Below, one piece after another: positions 33,850 through 44,900 of a DNA stretch of 64,000 nucleotides; positions within the stretch are counted from its first letter, which is position 1; every line of letters begins with the position of its first letter. Position numbers and translations under genes: made by a program. Under the pieces are notes generated by a model. It was not told the DNA's origin and did no database searches. It saw nothing but the letters and a program-made list of their open reading frames with translations. Origin of the DNA: Notolepis coatsorum (Eukaryota; Chordata; Actinopteri; Aulopiformes; Paralepididae); the NCBI GenBank assembly GCA_963971535.1, contig OZ020586.1, forward strand, positions 69,485,548 to 69,549,547, read 5' to 3'.

Positions 33850-34655
33850 TGTAAAGACTGTGCTCCCCAAATACCACCAGCATGTATCTTGCCCCCCAAG
33901 AGGAGACAAAACTACATCATGTTTACTACAACATAACAGATACAAAGCCATTCCCCAATCTGACCACCTCTCTTTGTTCCTTCTACCCATGTACACCCCA
34001 CTCATCAACCGTGTGAAGCCTCCAGTCAGAACAGTTAAAATAATGGCCTGAGGGGGAGACTCTGAACTGCACCGGTTTCAACACACAGACTGGAGTATGT
34101 TTGCCACACAGTCCACCCTGCACACACACAGACATCGACCTCCTCTGTTGTGGATTACATCAACTCCAACATCGACAGTGTCACCACCCTCAGTGTCCCC
34201 AATCAGAAGCTGTGGATGAACATAAAGGTCAGGTCGATACTGCTAAAAGGCACATGACACCTCTTTTAGATCTGGTGACACGCAAGCCTACTGTTCAGCC
34301 AGGGCTAATCTGAATAAGCGGGCCAAGCACAGCCACAAGCTATGAATTGAAGAGTACTTCAACAACTCTGACCACCGACGCATGTGGCAGGGCATCCAGG
34401 TCATCACAGTCTATAAACCTACCAACAACTGACCCCTCCCTCCCCGATGAGCTCAATAACCTCCGCTTTGACAGAGACAACCAGGAGGTGCCCATCAAGG
34501 CTGCTCTCCCTGCTAAGCCCGTCAGTCACTCTATCCCCCACCGGCTTGTGTACAGCACTGAGCAGGACTAATGCATGTAAGGCGACTGGCCCTGGCCGTG
34601 TGCTCAGGAACTGCGCTGAGCAGCTGACCAAGAGCAAGACTAGTATTAACCCCTA
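33850..34655 (+). pseudogene. LINE endonuclease-to-RT linker fragment, degenerate
   Basis: Open pieces in shifting frames give LPKYHQHVSCPPRGDK, SDHLSLFLLPMYTPLINRVK, TDWSMFATQ, DPSLPDELNNLRFDRDN and PTGLCTALSRTNACKATGPG, the standard order from the end of the endonuclease into the start of the reverse transcriptase of a fish LINE. Several stops and frameshifts are present. It lies antisense within intron 1 of the zinc-finger gene. Confidence 0.7.
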
Positions 34656-34782
34656 ACTGCTCCCGGTTGGCACCATGCAAGGTTGCCTCCGCCATCGGTC
34701 GTCGGTGTGTGAATGTGAGGTATACGTTGTAAAGCACTTTGGATAAAAGCTCCATCTATAAATGCAGTCCATTTACCACTCT
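34656..34782 (+). repeat. SINE 3' part
   Basis: CTAACTGCTCCCGGTTGGCA, GTGTGAATGTGAGGTATACG and TAAAGCACTTTGGATAAAAG followed by TAAATGCAGTCCATTTAC are the body and end of a common fish SINE. The tRNA-like head is missing. Confidence 0.6.
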
Positions 34783-35312
34783 ACCCACAGACAGTCATTT
34801 TCAAAAGTGTTTACCAATGGCTGCAAGCATCCATGTTGGAAGGAAGAACTACACAAACATTCTGTGCAAGGCCTCTATTGTGTGATTGATTTGTTACATT
34901 ATTGAACATGGGGTGGCTCTGTGTCACTCATTATGTAGGATAGGAGTTACTGTCAGACAGGTGTATTATCATCTTTTTCCATTGTCGTTTTTTCATTATT
35001 GGCTCCTTCCTGTCATTGGCTTCCAGTGTAGCTTATCGGTATGCAATAACTCACATTGCCAGATATATCTCAGTGTTTGGATTACAGATTGTGCCTTTAA
35101 CCGAATTCCCATTGCAGTAACAGTTAGTGGTTCTCCTCAACTCTTCCACGTCAGTCTCATGAACTACAACATCAGCCATCTCCAGTCTATCGTGGATTAT
35201 TAACGACGGAGTAGACTACCAGTGTAGACAATATCATAGATTAAGACGGTATTACAAAGTATTGTTACTGACGACATAAAAAATCGAAGATTGCAGATAA
35301 TAGTTTACAAAC
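34783..35312. other. Intron 1 of the zinc-finger gene, distal part
   Basis: No repeat boundary or coding frame that I can support. Confidence 0.3.
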
Positions 35313-35511
35313 CTGATCTGTGCAGCCTGGTTCCTGGTAGCAGAACAGTGTCCAGCAACTTCTTCTGTCGGTTGATTTCTTTCGTACAATGGAAAACCTC
35401 CTCTTCGTAATTTGCTACAGTTCTTTCAAACACCCCCAAAATGTCTTCTGCAGCCAAAGCTAGTCGCTCGTTGACTAAAGACCTGAGAGACTGTAGCGTT
35501 ATGTCAGACAT
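35313..35511 (-). CDS. Fish-type C2H2 zinc-finger protein, exon 1
   Basis: ATG at 35511 opens MSDITLQSLRSLVNERLALA, then AEDILGVFERTVANYEEEV, CTKEINRQKKLLDTVLLP and RLHRS. This is the conserved N-terminal helical module of the teleost zinc-finger family (usual form: R-x-L-V-x-x-R-L, then I-x-x-x-F-E-R-T-I, then R-Q-R-K-L-L-D). The donor GTTTGT follows at 35312 in phase 1, and the joined codon makes Asp before PQQLS of exon 2, as in other members. The 5' UTR (35520-35610) is repeated at 52710-52771 in inverted orientation. Confidence 0.8.
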
Positions 35512-35659
35512 TTTCCTTAATATTTTAACATCTTTCTCTTGTGTTTCTGGTCGAAGAAAGCGGAGACTGAAATAAACAGATCTAGTTCCGGGGTCATCCT
35601 AGTGCTTTCGCGCATATCAGTGCGTTGGAATGCCATTATCGCCACCTACAGGATAAATG

Positions 35660-35660
<1 letters not shown>

Positions 35661-35736
<76 letters not shown>

Positions 35737-35885
35737 AATGTAACAGATTGCAGAATGGGTACAATACAGTACAGCTCAATACACACAATTCTTAAGGGGA
35801 TGCAGACCAGAGAAAGACTTTTGTCTTGTTTACATCAGGGTCCCCCATTTTCAATTCATTATCATAACATCTTTAAGTTTAACCC
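35661..35885 (-). repeat. LINE 3' end fragment with long TGAT tail
   Basis: A pure (ATTG)n run at 35661-35733 is the tail and 35735-35870 is the inverted 3' UTR of the 2A-motif LINE family (GGGTACAATACAGTACAGCT). The insertion points away from the zinc-finger gene start and lies about 150 bases upstream of its start codon. Confidence 0.85.
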
Positions 35886-35989
35886 ATTGAGACCGAGGTC
35901 TATTTTTCAATGGTGATCTGGCCAAGAAGGCAAGCACAAATTATGACTAAACATACATAACAAGACACAATACACATACAGTAGACGAC

Positions 35990-36728
35990 CATACCACGAT
36001 CACAACACCAGAGGGAGCTCCACAAATCATGTTAAACCCAGATTCGGCTCAAATAAGGGACTAAACACGTTTCGCAATTATGCCACATCAATGTGGAACG
36101 CCCTACCCAAAGCTGTAAAGGAATGTGGATCACTACCCACTTTCAAAACCTCTCTCAAGAGACACCTACGGGAGACTGCAATTCAACACTGGCCCCTGTA
36201 AATATCCTAACCCAACCCCCTCCAATGTACAGTCATTTACCTAGTATGGTTTTGTCAATAGTCCAATGTACAATTTTGTTTGTTTGTACAGAGTCTCCCC
36301 CCCCTCAATGTACAGTTTTGCTTGCTTATACAGTGTGCCCCCCCCCCCCCCCCCCCAACCACCTCCAATGTAAATTACCCAGTATGGTTGTCAATATCCC
36401 AGTGTACCCAACCCCCCCCACCCAACCTCCTCCAATGTACAGTTTCTACGTCAAATGTATATACTCCCTTTTCTTGACTCCTTCTGTATCACAAACAGTA
36501 CTGTATTTGCAAATCTGGTATGTCATAAATGTATAGATGTAGCAGTACTGACTATCTGTATGTCATGTATGTCATATATGTCCTGATGAATTGAAAATGG
36601 GGGACCCTGGTGGAAACAAGACGAAAGTCTTTCTCTGGTCTGCATCCCCTTAACAATTGTGTGTATTGAGCTGTACTGTATTGTACCCATTCTGCAATCT
36701 GTTAATAAAGTTTTCAATCAATCAATCA
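35990..36728 (+). pseudogene. LINE ORF2 C-terminus and 3' UTR
   Basis: Plus-strand 36020-36200 encodes NYATSMWNALPKAVKECGSL and PTFKTSLKRHLRET, closely like the C-terminus of the LINE ORF at 42370-46059. The 3' UTR has C-rich CCCCCC tracts at 36295-36420 and ends in AATCAATCAATC at 36719-36728. It is head-to-head with the fragment at 35661-35885. Confidence 0.85.
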
Positions 36729-36974
36729 AAACCATACCAGGGGCGGGGCTAGGGGGTGGCTACTTGGGCTCAAGACCCGAATGTTTTCTGAATAGCCCCG
36801 AATCTATTTTCAAAAAAACAAAAAATTAAAAATAAACTTTTTTTCTTTTTTCTTTTTTTTTGACAATTAATCATTGTTACATGAAAATAGATTTAGCAGA
36901 AGCTAATTTCCATCTGTAGTCTATCCAGCTGCTAACTGTATTTGAGTGAGTTAAGTCTTGGTGTTATGGTAGAC

Positions 36975-37166
36975 TCAGTATATGTCATGTATGTTGTGTA
37001 TGTCATAAATGTCTATATGAATTGAAAATGGGGGACTCTGATGGAAACAAGACAAACGTCTTTCTCAGGTCTGCATCCCCTTAACAATTGTGTGTATTGA
37101 GCCGTACTGTATTGTACCCATTCTGCAATCTGTTAAATAAAGTTTTCATTAATTCATTCATTCATT
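36975..37166 (+). repeat. LINE 3' end fragment (2A-motif LINE family)
   Basis: TGAATTGAAAATGGGGGACT through GCATCCCCTTAACAATTG to the TTCATTAATTCATTCATTC tail, the same 3' UTR as at 41.9 kb. It is inserted in the outer hAT element. Confidence 0.85.
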
Positions 37167-37184
37167 CAGACCTAAGCTTTAAAT

Positions 37185-37421
37185 CACAATCAACAAGTTG
37201 ACAAAAGCATAATTCTTCCACCTTAGAAACATAGCTAAAGTACGGCCATTTATAAATCAAAAGGACGCTGAAAACCAGATTTATCTCAAGCCGACTCGAC
37301 TACTGTAATGCACGGTAAGGAGACCGGCCTCCCGAAAAAATACGATGATAACTATTTTATTGCAATGCACTATTGCATTATTTTATTCTATTTTACTAAC
37401 TATTTTATCGAGGTAACCCTA
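37185..37421 (+). pseudogene. Rex/L2-like LINE C-terminal fragment, 5' side of an interruption
   Basis: 37217-37310 reads FHLRNIAKVRPFINQKDAEN, a conserved C-terminal RT segment that usually precedes a SRLDYCN motif; the latter is degenerate here. Its continuation, an AT-rich 3' UTR with TGAAGCACTTTGAGCTGCAA and an ATTATTATT tail, is at 52097-52325, on the other side of the inner hAT. Confidence 0.6.
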
Positions 37422-38459
37422 GATCTTAGCAGTGATGCCACAGATTACTTGTAAAAGTAATCTGATTACTGATTACTGATTACTCCTTTAAAAAGTAATC
37501 TAAGTTACTTTACTGATTACTTGATTATCAGAGTAACTTAGTTACTTTGAAAGTAACTAGGTTACGAAGTCGTCGTCGTTCCCCCAACAGTTTTTTTTAA
37601 ACGCTTTATTGAAAGTGCATAAATTGTTTTTAACTTGTTTCTCTGCACATAACGTAAATTGTTAAACTAGTGCTTCAGCTTCTGTACCATCAAGTATGGT
37701 AAAGCAACAGTCTATGATGCTCACAGCATTAGAGCAGCCAGCCAGTGGTTTTACAAAACCAGTGTATCACATCTAACAAATGCAGGCTGAACTATTATTT
37801 CAATTATATCAACTGTAACTATTAAATTGTTTTTATAAATGTCTCTCTATAAACATACAATCAGTCTCTCTTTAACATGTAAATTAACTGTAAATCTGGC
37901 AAATAAGAGCTTTTGCTCTGCCACCATCAACCCTCCTGTACCTAGTCGAAGCGTCGGCTAGTGTTGTGATTCCAGATGCTTTCAATGCAATTGGATGTGC
38001 TGTTTTTAGCGGTAGACAGTATTTTGTTTCCTCCGCCGTGAAGTAGTGACTGAGGCTACGTTTAGACGAGCGTTTTGGGGTGGAATTCTGAACAGAAACC
38101 GCAAAAGTCATCTTGCGTTTTCACTTTTAATTTTGCCAAGCGTTTTGGGGTGGAATTCTCCGACTACGGAGCCCTGCTGTCACACGATTGGCGCATATGT
38201 CACATGACGTGCTGTGAAGACCCGCCCTACTCTGCCTCTGATTAGCAGACTGTGGATGGGGAATGTGATTGGACCAAAGCAGAGTCACTCAGACAGAGGG
38301 ACCAGTCACGCCGCGGGACACATTCTTGTATTTAACCCTTTCACTGCCACACCACGTCACTCCCAAAAGAAAAACAGCTCAAAATGTATTTTTGACTGTC
38401 GAAAACGAAATAAAATACTGCATTCCGCCTGCATTATGAATTTATGATGAGATAGTAAC

Positions 38460-39781
38460 TGTTACGAAGGATCAGATTAAACCGAATATATATATTTATT
38501 GATTGATATATATTGCATAATATTTGTATATCGTTTGATATCCCTTGTGTATTGTATACATATACACGGAATATCCCTTTAGCCTAGTACAGACCATAAT
38601 ATTTCATTCTCCTATTGGACAGCGGTCCACCAGGCGCCATTGCCATACCTCCAAGGTCTGGTTCAAAGTCACCGCCGGGGACTTGCCTGGACATGAACGG
38701 TTCTGCGCAAGGATATGAGACAGGAATAAAGCTGGTACTAGTTTGTTCACCTAACGTATAAATACGGCGCAGGTGAATACAGAAGTAGAGTTACCCAATA
38801 AGTTGAAGCCTCACCCACGATACAACGTGCGGTGAAGTATGGCCTGTTTGGCCCCAAATAGAGCATTGAGACCGCGTGCGAATTAATAACTGAAGTGTCA
38901 TAGTTTAACGCTGTACCGTCGAGTTCGACTTATTCTATTAAGTCAGTAATAGTCTATTTGTGTATAGTGTATCGTGCGGCTACAGTTCTACAGTGACCAG
39001 CATCACCAACGTTTCCTCGTACCAGCTAGAGTGCTTATCCAGGCTGGGCTGCTTACCCTGGCGCTTTCACCCGAGGGGCCCTAGACGAGGACCGTGTGGA
39101 TCATGTACACTGGATAACCTACCGACGACTGCATAGCCCTTTTCGGCTGGATTATATTTGCTTTTGGTCCTGTAATTGATGGAGCGGAGAATCGCCGACA
39201 CCCACAATTGTGTGGGATTTACCCTGTGAGGAGCCACGTCGAGCCCGCCTCTCAGACCACTGAGGCCGGCTAGCTTTCTTCCATGCGGAGCTGCATGCTA
39301 CGGAGAACAGCTGTATTCGTCTGCGGATCAAGAGATTATTGCACTGTCTCCTGTACTTGGAGTCTCTTTATCATCGTTGACCCAGACTCTACTACCGACA
39401 AATCCTCTCCCCTTGCTGGCTTACGACCGGAGGGACCCTACCAGTATCTCCCGCTATATTACCAGAGTACCATAGATATAATTCCTAAGATTCAGGTTGT
39501 ATTATTATCTCCTGCGTAATATGAGAATGGACATACGTTATTGATTTGCCTACGCACATTCCTTTGCCTTATAAGCGCATCCAAAGTAAAGTATATTATG
39601 TACTATCATTGCTGCTAATAAATACTTAAATCCAGTTTTGTGTGGAACCGAGTCATTGTGGGAAGTGTTCATCATAAGATACCTGTGTACTGTATGGCCA
39701 GTAGTAATGTACATAAGACGGTAGTGGTTTAATGATACCATACTTATCAATACAGTCAGGGAATTGTACCCCTCAGTTACA
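38460..39781 (+). repeat. BEL/Pao element A, 5' LTR
   Basis: Begins TGTTACGAAGGATCAG and ends CCCCTCAGTTACA; 1322 bp, flanked outside by GTAAC (38455-38459), which is repeated after the 3' LTR (51939-51943). A TATAAATA box is at 38757-38764 and an AATAAA signal at 39617-39622, giving a plausible promoter and polyadenylation layout. The 3' LTR is nearly identical; the differences I noticed are near 38551 and 39587, so the insertion is young. Confidence 0.95.
38757..38764 (+). promoter_or_regulatory. TATA box of the BEL A 5' LTR
   Basis: TATAAATA followed by CGGCGCAGGTG. The same motif occurs in the 3' LTR at 50914-50921. Transcription would start roughly 30 bases downstream; this is inferred. 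Confidence 0.5.
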
Positions 39782-39783
39782 AT

Positions 39784-39800
39784 TGGTCCTTCGAGCCGGA
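39784..39800 (+). other. Primer-binding site of BEL A (tRNA-Tyr type)
   Basis: TGGTCCTTCGAGCCGGA lies 2 bases after the 5' LTR. Its complement ends CGAAGGACCA, which fits the 3' end of animal tRNA-Tyr (acceptor CCTTCGA...TCGAAGGA plus CCA). The same site is present in element B at 62141-62157 on the minus strand. Confidence 0.8.
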
Positions 39801-41933
39801 GGGTAACTAGCGTAATATTAATATAGTGGTATTAATATTGACATGGCCAATGATGAACACTCCACAAAACGGTTCTCCTAAAATAGATTGCCCGCAGCGT
39901 AGACGGCAGACACCTCAGTACTTAGAGGATTACGTTGCCAGTATACCACCTAGCTTTCTACAGACGGTAAACGCGGAAAAAGTAGATAGTAAAATTATGT
40001 CCGACCCTACCGACCAGGCTACCCCGCCAGTAGAGACCCTAGTGGGTTCTAACGTAACTGACCAAGCTCACGGTGGGGACCAGGAGGGACCTGACATGAC
40101 TTTACCCCCCGCCAAGACCGAAGAAGTAGTCCCCGGAGAGCTCCAGGATAAAGAAAGCCCTCCAGGGATGGAACTCGACCCACCACAAGAAGGGACGAGC
40201 ACCCCGGAGATGGATCGCCTCGATACGCCACAGGAGAACGGATCTCCAACGAGTACTACCAGGAGCGGATCACCTCAACCAGCGTCTTCCCCCAGCGAGG
40301 CGGACAAGATGCTGGCGCAGGCCTTCCTCGCCAGCCTGGCAGCCTCAACCGAGCGCGATCGACTCCAAGCACAGACGCTTAGTGAGCGCGAACATTCTTC
40401 CATGGAAAGAGAACGCCTTCAAGCGCAGCAACGGAGTGACGAAGACCGCATACGCCTAGAGATTAGACGCCTCCAGACGGAAGAGAATATGGGAAGAGAC
40501 CGCGCCGAAGCCCAGCGCGCCGCCGCCGAAGCCCAGCGCGCCGCTGCCGGTGCCCAAAGAGAAGCAGAGCGCGACCTCGCTCTCACCAAGCGCGAAGCCG
40601 AGCGCGACCGATTACAAGCGCAGATAATGGAGCAGCTGATTACCAGGGCAACCCCCCCTCCCTCCGCACGGGGCTCCAGGGCCTCGTCAAGACAAGGGTC
40701 AAGGGCACCCTCCCCTACCCGATCAAGCGACCCTGAGCCCGACCACCAGAGAGAGCCTATACCCCTCTCCGAACCCCTTCCCCGACCGGTCCAAGCGAGA
40801 CCCAGCTACAGGGAAGAACCGGTCTATACCGCGGAGAGGCTAAATAGACGACTACAGGATCTAGATGACCTGCCAGAGGAAGAAGAAGAGGGAGAGGAGG
40901 AGAGTCAAGCCCAACAGCATCACAGTACTCCACAGGACCAGGAGGTCCAGTACAGCCCAGACTTTACCCCCGCGGCTCTGCGCTACAGACCCCCGACTCA
41001 ATTCACGGGTGAGCTTGACGCACGACCAGCCCCGAGGAACAGCACCTGGGTACGCGGGCCTTGGTACCCAGCAGGTACCAGCCCACCACGACACGTAAGA
41101 GGAGACTCGCCTAGGAGGCCTCTCCTCCAACGCTCACCGATGTGCCAGCCATCCATGGCATCGTACCTTGGCACACCGACGTTCCCGGACTTCACACACG
41201 AGAACAGAGCACAGTACACAGAGCTACGAATGTGCTTAGAGACAATGATGTCCGATGTAGCTGATGAACCGTACAAATATGCTATCCTACTCAAGCACCT
41301 CAAGGTGCCCCGAGCGCACAATATAGCGCTGGCATATTCCACCTCTACTACCCCATACACCGCGGCTCTAGCAGCACTCGACCAAAGATATGGATGCATA
41401 TGGGACTACATAATACAAGAGATAAGGAATATTGACCGTCTACCCCCAGCCACAGACAATCGCTCACTAGATGACCTGTCTATCAAGGTACAATCCCTGG
41501 TAGGGATGCTGGGGGCGCAAAAGGAAAAGGGTATGTACGAACTGCACGCAAACTCTAATGTTGAGAGGATTTTAGAGAAGCTTCCGCCCGCCCGACAAGA
41601 GCGCTTCAGGCGGCAAAGAGACCACCGTGATCCTAACGGTCCCGAGCCATCCCTCCTAGACCTAGCCGACTTCCTGGCGAGAGAAGTCAACAGCCTACGG
41701 TTGGATACGTTCGTGCGGAGCACACCAAGCTCCAGAGAGGGACCTAGGAGAGCAAACGATGGCCGCAGATTGGTGACCGTCATGCACCAAGCAGAATCAG
41801 TACCGAGCAACAAGAACCACAGTACCCCCTCGATGAAAGAGAAGTGGAAGATGGTGTGCCCGTACTGCGAAAAGGAACACTGGCTGTCACACTGTGACAC
41901 GTTCAAGAAGATGACCGCCGACGAGGTGAGTCT

Positions 41934-44900
41934 GAATGAATGAATGAATGAATGAATGAATGAATGAAAACTTTATTTAACAGATTGCAGAATGGGTACA
42001 ATACAGTACGGCTCAATACATACAATTGTTAAGGGGATGCAGACCTGAGAAAGACGTTTGTCTTGTTTCCATCAGGGTCCCCCATTTTCAATTCATATAG
42101 ACATTTATGACATACATAACATACATGACATTTATGGCATAGGGACATATAGGTATTTAGTACTGATACATTTGTGACATAGGCGGTATTCAAATATACA
42201 GTACTGTTACCCCTAGATCCTGACAGAGTATATACATATGATGGGGAGGGGACTGTACATTAGGAGGGGGTGGGTGGGTGGGAGGGGAATATACATACGG
42301 CGGGGAGGGAATATATACATGCGGTGGGGAGGAGACTGTCTATTAGGAGGTGGTGGGGGTTTTGAGCATTTACGGTGGCCAGTTTCGAATTGCAGCCTCC
42401 CGTAGGTGCTCTTTAAGGGCGGTTTTGAATGTGGGCAGGGATTCACATTCCTTTACAGCTTTGGGTAGGGCGTTCCACATTGTTGTGGCATAATTGCGAA
42501 ACGTGTTTAGTCCCTTGTTTGAGCCGAATCTGGGTTTAACATGATTTGTTGAGCTTCCTCTGGTGTAGTGGTTGTGGTATTCACTGACCTTTGGGAAGTA
42601 TTTTGACATGTACATGGGCACCCCGGTCGTATAGTGTATCTTGTAGACCAGGCCCATTGCAAGTTGCTGTACTCTGTCGTCTACTCTAAGCCATCCTAGG
42701 TTGGCAAAGTGGGCAGGGGTGAGGTGGGTTCTGGGGTTCAGGTCAAGTAGTAGTCTGACCAGTTTGTTTTGTGATGTTTGTAATTTTGTTTTAAGCGCCT
42801 TTGAGGTGCTTTGGTACCATGAGGTGCACGCATAGTCATAGTACCCTTGAATGAGTGCTCCTGCCAGAGTCCTCAGGGTATTCTTGTTTACCAGAGAGGA
42901 GATCCGGTACAAGAATCTAGTTCGTTGGTTGACTTTTTTTATTACATTGGATGCCATTTTGTCACAGGAAAGATTTGCCTCTAGGATGGAACCCAGGTAG
43001 GTAATTTCGTCTTTCCTTGTGACAATATTGTCACCCACTGTAACTGAGAAGCCGTCGGTCTTGCTGAGTTTGTTATTTGAACCGAAGAGAATGGACTCTG
43101 TTTTGCCCATGTGTAATGATAGTTTGTTATCAGCGAGCCATATGCAGATTTTGCCTAGTTCCGTGCTGAGGGTTTTTTCAACCTGCAATTTGTTCTTGTC
43201 AGAGACCAGCAGGGCTGAGTCGTCCGCAAACAGGAACAAGTTGCAGTCACAGGCTGACGACATGTCATTTGCATAAATTAGGAAGAGTAGCGGTCCTAGT
43301 ATGCTTCCTTGTGGAACACCACAGCTCACTGTGAGGGGGGGGGATAGAGTACCGTTTACCTCTACCATCTGTTCTCTCCCCTCCAGGTAGGATTGCATCC
43401 AGCTCACTGATAGGCTATCAAAACCAATTGCTTTTAGCTTGTCCATTAGAATGGAGTGATTGACAGTGTCGAAGGCCTTTTGTAGGTCCAGCATGACCAT
43501 GCCGCAGTATTTGCCAGCGTCCACCTCTTGTTTGATGTGGTCGTTCAAATAGAGGAGGCATGTGTCAGTGGAGTGGGACGTTCTGAAGCCAGATTGGAAT
43601 TCGTAGATTAGGTTTTTTTCCGCCAGGTACTTTTCGACCTGTTCGTAGACTATTTTCTCCATGACTTTCGAGATGGAGGTAAGAATAGAAACAGGGCGGT
43701 AGTTGCCTGGGTCTAATTTGCTGCCCTTTTTGTGTAGAGGGGTCACTCTCGCAATTTTGAAGTCCTTGGGGACGTGCCCCTGTTTTATAGAGAGGTTTAT
43801 TATGTGTGTGATGACTGGGGTGATGGCGGCTGCTGCGTCTCTGAGGAATTTGGAGGGGATGTTGTCATGGCCAGTGGCCTTGTTAGGTTGGAGGGCGCTC
43901 AATTTTTTGAGTACCTCATCGGTTGTTACCATTTCAAGTTTGAAGTCATCTTTGTGGACCCCTAGGTTTTTGTAGTATGCTACTATGTGTTCTACCCCAT
44001 AATGCCCTGAGTGGGAGGGTAGTTTGTTTACCAGTGTTGTGGCTATGTTTGTGAAGAAGATGTTTAAGTAATTGGCTACATCCAGCTTGTCTGTGATGAG
44101 CGTGTTGTCCGTCTTTATGTTTATGTTTGAGAATCTGGTTTTAAGTTTTTTACTGCAGCCTAGTTGATTATTGAGTAATTTCCAAAGTTCGCGGGGTTTG
44201 TTTTTGTTTTCCTCAGTTTTGTCGTTGATGAAATTTCTTTTTGCGGTTCTGATCATGGTGTTTACGTCATTTCTTAGTCTGTTTCTTTGGATTTTTAGTT
44301 CAACCACGTGGGCTTGGAGTTCACTGTTTGAGCTTTTGGAAAGCTTTGTCTGACTTTTATGAAGTTCAGAGCATTTTTTGTCTCTGGTTTTCATAGCGGC
44401 CAGTATTTCAGTGTGCATCCATGCCTCAGCGCGATTTTTAACCCTGGTGGTTCTTATCGGTGCCATGTTGTTGAGTATTGCTGTGAATTTGGTTTTGAAT
44501 CCAAGCCATGTTTCTTCAACCTGTGTACCACTGAGCTCATCTGACCAGTCCAAGCTCCCCAGTTCTAGGTTAAAGGCCTCTCTAGAGTAAGTTTTGAGGT
44601 CTCTAGATGTGACTGTTTTGTGACAGCCGGCCTTCTGTTTTAGCTTTTTGCGGGTACAGAAAATCATATAATGATCACTTAACCCGCATGCTATCACCCC
44701 TTTACTGGAGATCATGGACTTGTCAGAGGTCAAAATGAGGTCAATGGTGGTTTGTGTCGAATCGCATACCCTTGTGGGTTGTGTGATTAGCTGGCTGAAA
44801 CCGTGCAGGTCAGAAAATCTACTGAAGGCCTTGAAGACGGGTGCTGATTTACGCAGCATATCCGTGTTCCAGTCCCCAATAAGAATTTTTTCTACCCCCT

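Noticed and set aside
38332-38459. Another TTAA element starting CCCTTTCACTGCC
   Set aside because: The left end looks like the family, but no right end, no splice donor and no length support were found before BEL A.
39283-39519. 78-codon frame identical to 51440-51676
   Set aside because: Part of the two LTRs of BEL A; identity reflects the LTR pair.
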